Under the pieces are notes generated by a model that was not told the DNA's origin, did not search any database, and saw only the letters and a list, made by a program, of their open reading frames with translations. From an uncultured Chlorobiales bacterium (lineage in GTDB: Bacteria > Bacteroidota > Chlorobiia > Chlorobiales > Thermochlorobacteraceae), in the NCBI GenBank assembly GCA_938003965.1, contig CALKXI010000013.1:1-47722 (forward strand): DNA of 47,722 bases, read 5' to 3'. Shown here in pieces: positions 43,400-47,722 of this stretch (position 1 is its first letter; every line of letters begins with the position of its first letter). The translations under genes and the position numbers were made by a program.

Positions 43400-43448
43400 C
43401 GCACCCAAAAGCAAGTGGGGTAGATTGATTGGTTATGAATTTTCTCGC

Positions 43449-43456
43449 TAACTTCG
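43449..43456 (+). promoter_or_regulatory. Promoter-like octamer TAACTTCG upstream of purA
   Basis: TAACTTCG, the same octamer as before the response regulator, ends 36 bases before the purA ATG. TTGA at 43425-43428 is 20 bases upstream and could be the minus-33 element. Confidence 0.45.
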
Positions 43457-43483
43457 CACGTCATCAATTCTTCAACGCTGTAA

Positions 43484-45395
<1,912 letters not shown>

Positions 45396-45404
45396 AATTG
45401 AGGA

Positions 45405-46292
45405 TTAAAAGACACGCAGTTTAACATTGATGCCTTCCTTTTCGCCAAGTTTCAAGACTTCGTTGAGGTGAAGAATCACACTATCGATTTTCGCGGCGAA
45501 TTGTTCGTCGTTCAACGCTTTGCCGATGAGCGACTGCTTGTCGTTTTGAAGGCGGTCGGAAAGTTTTTTGAGCGAAGCAATGAGCGTATCCGCGTTTTTG
45601 ACGGTCGAGCGCACGTCGCTGATTGTTCCGTTTAACTGTGGTTGAAGGTCTTTAATGAGCGCGTCGACAGTGGAGAGCGTTTGGTCAATTTTGGCGATGA
45701 GGCTTTTCAAATCGGTTTGGCGCAAATCACGACTGACGCTACGCAGGTCTTCAGTGATGAGGCGCAAATTGCGGACGGAGACTTTTAGGTTGTCGCGCAG
45801 TTCGGGGTCGCCGATGAGCGCGTTGGCATTGTGCAAAGTCAGTTGAAGGTCGGAGATGAGATAGCGGAGCGTATCGACGGCTTCGCCTGCAAATCCAACG
45901 AGCGCGGGAATATCGGCGGTGAACGAGCCTTGAATTAAGTCGCTTGCTTGAAGGTCGCCCGCGTCGCTTGTGCCGGGGAAGAGTTCGATTTTTTTGCCCG
46001 TCATGAGTTCAAGCATGGCGAGTTTGGCGGAGGCATCGCGATAGAGTTTAATATCCGGTGAGAGCGAAACCGCGACATTCACACCATTTTGCAAAATTTG
46101 AATTGATTCGACTTTTCCTGCCTTCATGCCGCGCACCGTTACAGGGTCGCCAATTTGCAAGCCACTCACATTTGGAAAAAGGATATTGACGCTTCGCTGC
46201 CCGACCCGAACATCTTTCGCCCACCAAATTACAAGCCAAACAATGAGCGCGGCGGCGACAACCGAAAGCCCAACTTTAAGTTCTGGTTTCAT
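45405..46292 (-). CDS. mlaD: MlaD/MCE-domain lipid-transport protein
   Basis: MCE proteins form rings that carry lipids between the inner and outer membranes with the MlaFE ABC transporter. The 295-residue protein has one N-terminal membrane helix (VGLSVVAAALIVWLVIWWA), the MCE domain at about 35-115 with VSGLQIGDPVTVRGMKAGKV and the KLAMLELMTGKKIEL section, and a long helical C-terminal part (about 145-295). The ABC partners mlaE and mlaF are not in the window. It is first in a likely mlaD-pth pair and divergent from nadK with 70 bases between their starts. Confidence 0.92.
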   Translation of the reverse strand: MKPELKVGLSVVAAALIVWLVIWWAKDVRVGQRSVNILFPNVSGLQIGDPVTVRGMKAGKVESIQILQNGVNVAVSLSPDIKLYRDASAKLAMLELMTGKKIELFPGTSDAGDLQASDLIQGSFTADIPALVGFAGEAVDTLRYLISDLQLTLHNANALIGDPELRDNLKVSVRNLRLITEDLRSVSRDLRQTDLKSLIAKIDQTLSTVDALIKDLQPQLNGTISDVRSTVKNADTLIASLKKLSDRLQNDKQSLIGKALNDEQFAAKIDSVILHLNEVLKLGEKEGINVKLRVF

Positions 46293-46362
46293 TCTGAAAA
46301 AATTGAGTGAGCGGCAATATAAAATTTTTCACGGCGTATATTGGATTGTAAAACCCATAACG

Positions 46363-47217
46363 ATGCGATTCAGTCTTGTTGTCAATACCACGCGCCCAAA
46401 GGCGATAAAAGCCGCCGAAGCCTTAATTCAATGGCTCGATGCACGCGAAGTGGCATTTCTCGTCGAGAAAGAGGCGGCGAAGATGCTCAACCAAACGCGC
46501 AAAGTCAAAATGCAAGACCTTGCCGAAAAGAGCGATTGCATCATCACGCTGGGAGGCGACGGCACGATTCTCGAAACTTCGCACTACGCACACGGCAAGC
46601 CAATTCTCGGCGTCAATCTTGGACGATTGGGCTTTCTTGCCGAGTTCAGCGTCGAGGAAATGTATTCGGCAATCGAGCGCGTCCTGAAAGGCGACTTCAA
46701 AACCGAAACGCGCACACAGCTCGAAGCCGCCGTCAGAAGAGGCAAAAAAGAAAAGCGATTTACCGCACTCAACGACGTGATTATCGAGAAAGGTGGCTAC
46801 CCGCGCCTGCCCATCATTTCTCTTCGAATCGACGGACACTTGCTCAGCGACTACAAAGCCGACGGATTGATTATTTCAACCACAACAGGCTCAACGGCTT
46901 ACAACATGTCGGCAGGCGGTCCGATTATCGTGCCAAAGTCGCGTGTGTTTGCTATTACGCCGATTTGCCCGCACATGCTCACGGTTCGCCCAATCGTCAT
47001 TTCTGACGATAAAGAATTTGAAATCACGGTGGAAACCCACGATAAAAACTTTGTGCTCAACTGCGATGGCACGATGATTCTCAATCTCTCGCCCAAAACT
47101 CGCGTTCGCGTCTATAAATCCGAAAAGCAAGTCGTGTTAATCTCCAACGAGAAACGAAACTATTACGATGTGCTTCGTCAAAAATTCCTGTGGGGTAAAG
47201 ACTACGAAAAAGAATGA
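46363..47217 (+). CDS. nadK: NAD kinase
   Basis: NadK phosphorylates NAD to NADP. The frame is open from 46126, inside mlaD on the other strand, but the ATG at 46363 gives 284 residues starting with RFSLVVNTTRPKAIKAAEAL, as expected. The catalytic GGDG motif is at 64-67 (ITLGGDGTIL), followed by GVNLGRLGFLAEF, LNDVIIEKGG, KADGLIISTTTGSTAYNMSA (the NAD-binding loop) and PICPHMLTVRPIVI. A TATATTGG at 46337-46344, one base from the local promoter octamer, ends 18 bases before the ATG. Confidence 0.96.
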   Translation: MRFSLVVNTTRPKAIKAAEALIQWLDAREVAFLVEKEAAKMLNQTRKVKMQDLAEKSDCIITLGGDGTILETSHYAHGKPILGVNLGRLGFLAEFSVEEMYSAIERVLKGDFKTETRTQLEAAVRRGKKEKRFTALNDVIIEKGGYPRLPIISLRIDGHLLSDYKADGLIISTTTGSTAYNMSAGGPIIVPKSRVFAITPICPHMLTVRPIVISDDKEFEITVETHDKNFVLNCDGTMILNLSPKTRVRVYKSEKQVVLISNEKRNYYDVLRQKFLWGKDYEKE

Positions 47218-47247
47218 TGAAGAAAGAACAGCCAACTCAGTTCTGAA

Positions 47248-47722
47248 ATGCACACCGACAAACTCATCTACCTGCTCTTGCAACTTGTGTCACAAGGCTT
47301 CTTCACGCTCATTGGCAGAGACCCAAACGACGCCTCGCGCTACGACTTCAAATCCGTTGAACTCAAAGAAACCGCCTTCCGCATTGACGGCGTCTTCACA
47401 CCCAAAAACAACGACGATGAAGTCTACTTCGTAGAAGCACAATTTCAAGCAGACGAGAACTTTTACGCCCGATTCTTCGCCGAGATTTTTCTTTACCTCA
47501 AACAGTATCGTGTCGAGCAGTGGCGTGCAGTGGTGATTTATCCGTCGCGCAGTGTAGAGCCGAAACGGGTTGAGGCTTATGATGAGTTGCTTGAATCCAA
47601 ACGCGTTGTGCGCGTATATTTGGACGAACTGCCTGAATCGGAAGAGATGGCGGTAGAGTTGTTCAAGTTGTTGATTGCGTCAGAGGAAGAGATGAGCGTG
47701 CGGGCGCGAAAGATAGTGCAGA
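47248..47722 (+). CDS. DUF2887/Rpn-family PD-(D/E)XK nuclease-like protein (3' end outside window)
   Basis: An ORF starting at the ATG at 47248 stays open to the right edge (158 codons). It begins MHTDKLIYLLLQLVSQGFF and continues with SVELKETAFRIDGVF, YFVEAQFQADENFYARFFA, WRAVVIYPSRSVEP and VYLDELPESEEM. These are typical of DUF2887, a group of the Rpn/PD-(D/E)XK family often labelled putative transposase and very common in cyanobacteria and some other phyla, usually in many copies per genome. The Asp in RIDGVF and the Glu-x-Gln in EAQFQ are the likely catalytic residues. Such proteins may promote recombination. It lies 30 bases after nadK. Its intactness beyond the edge is unknown. Confidence 0.72.
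   Translation, partial: MHTDKLIYLLLQLVSQGFFTLIGRDPNDASRYDFKSVELKETAFRIDGVFTPKNNDDEVYFVEAQFQADENFYARFFAEIFLYLKQYRVEQWRAVVIYPSRSVEPKRVEAYDELLESKRVVRVYLDELPESEEMAVELFKLLIASEEEMSVRARKIVQ

Overview
The window looks like a chromosomal stretch from a bacterium of the Chlorobiota/Bacteroidota lineage, most likely a Chloroherpeton- or Thermochlorobacter-like member of the Chlorobiota. Pointers are an ArsA-type ATPase with a C-terminal HSP20-like domain, a magnesium-type HemB without the zinc cysteines, a peptidyl-tRNA hydrolase with GNIG in place of GNPG, a PorW/SprE-like lipoprotein, outer-membrane barrels of Bacteroidota style, and promoter-like octamers of the form TAnnTTYG. Shine-Dalgarno sites are mostly weak or absent. 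No photosynthesis gene lies in the window, so the placement is inference from protein character, not proof. Coding density is very high; no rRNA, tRNA, CRISPR array or insertion sequence was recognised.

Positions 1-16166 are a long + strand series: the end of a sodium:solute symporter, a large TPR lipoprotein, pyrK, a degenerate nucleotidase-like secreted protein, hisI, menG/ubiE, a YihY/BrkB membrane protein, a three-domain esterase-like protein, a Wzi-like outer-membrane barrel, an unknown exported protein, bamD, nadD, hemB, a lipoprotein prolyl oligopeptidase and a probable glycosyltransferase. Many genes overlap or nearly touch, suggesting co-transcribed blocks. A - strand methyltransferase (16163-17125) meets the glycosyltransferase tail to tail, and the large YfhO membrane protein (17235-19814) follows on the + strand. 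These three look like a small surface-glycan group.

Positions 19948-31270 are mainly - strand. A tandem-receiver response regulator diverges from typA, which ends in a clear intrinsic terminator. Next, in - strand order, come gdhA, arsA, lepA, then two adjacent signal peptidase I genes followed by an outer-membrane barrel. Two gaps over 300 bases (26059-26417 and 29633-29974) hold inverted repeats and a promoter-like site but no convincing gene.

Positions 31451-44794 return to the + strand: scpB overlapping an RsuA/RluB pseudouridine synthase, a TPR lipoprotein, an isolated pstA-like permease, a WaaE-like glycosyltransferase, a SugE/Gdx exporter, prfA, a class V aminotransferase, an M28-PDZ peptidase, an nfeD-SPFH pair, a heptosyltransferase-like gene and purA. 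The right end has mlaD-pth on the - strand, with pth overlapping the end of purA, nadK divergent from mlaD, and a DUF2887/Rpn-family nuclease-like ORF running off the edge.

Most of the window is housekeeping plus envelope biogenesis: protein export (two LepB), outer-membrane assembly (BamD), lipid transport (MlaD), LPS or capsule glycosylation, and lipoproteins. I found no clear new multi-gene system. The most interesting items are several proteins that keep a fold but appear to have lost catalytic residues, a recurrent promoter-like octamer at fixed distances from starts, an orphan pstA behind a hairpin-rich leader, and an unknown exported protein next to bamD.
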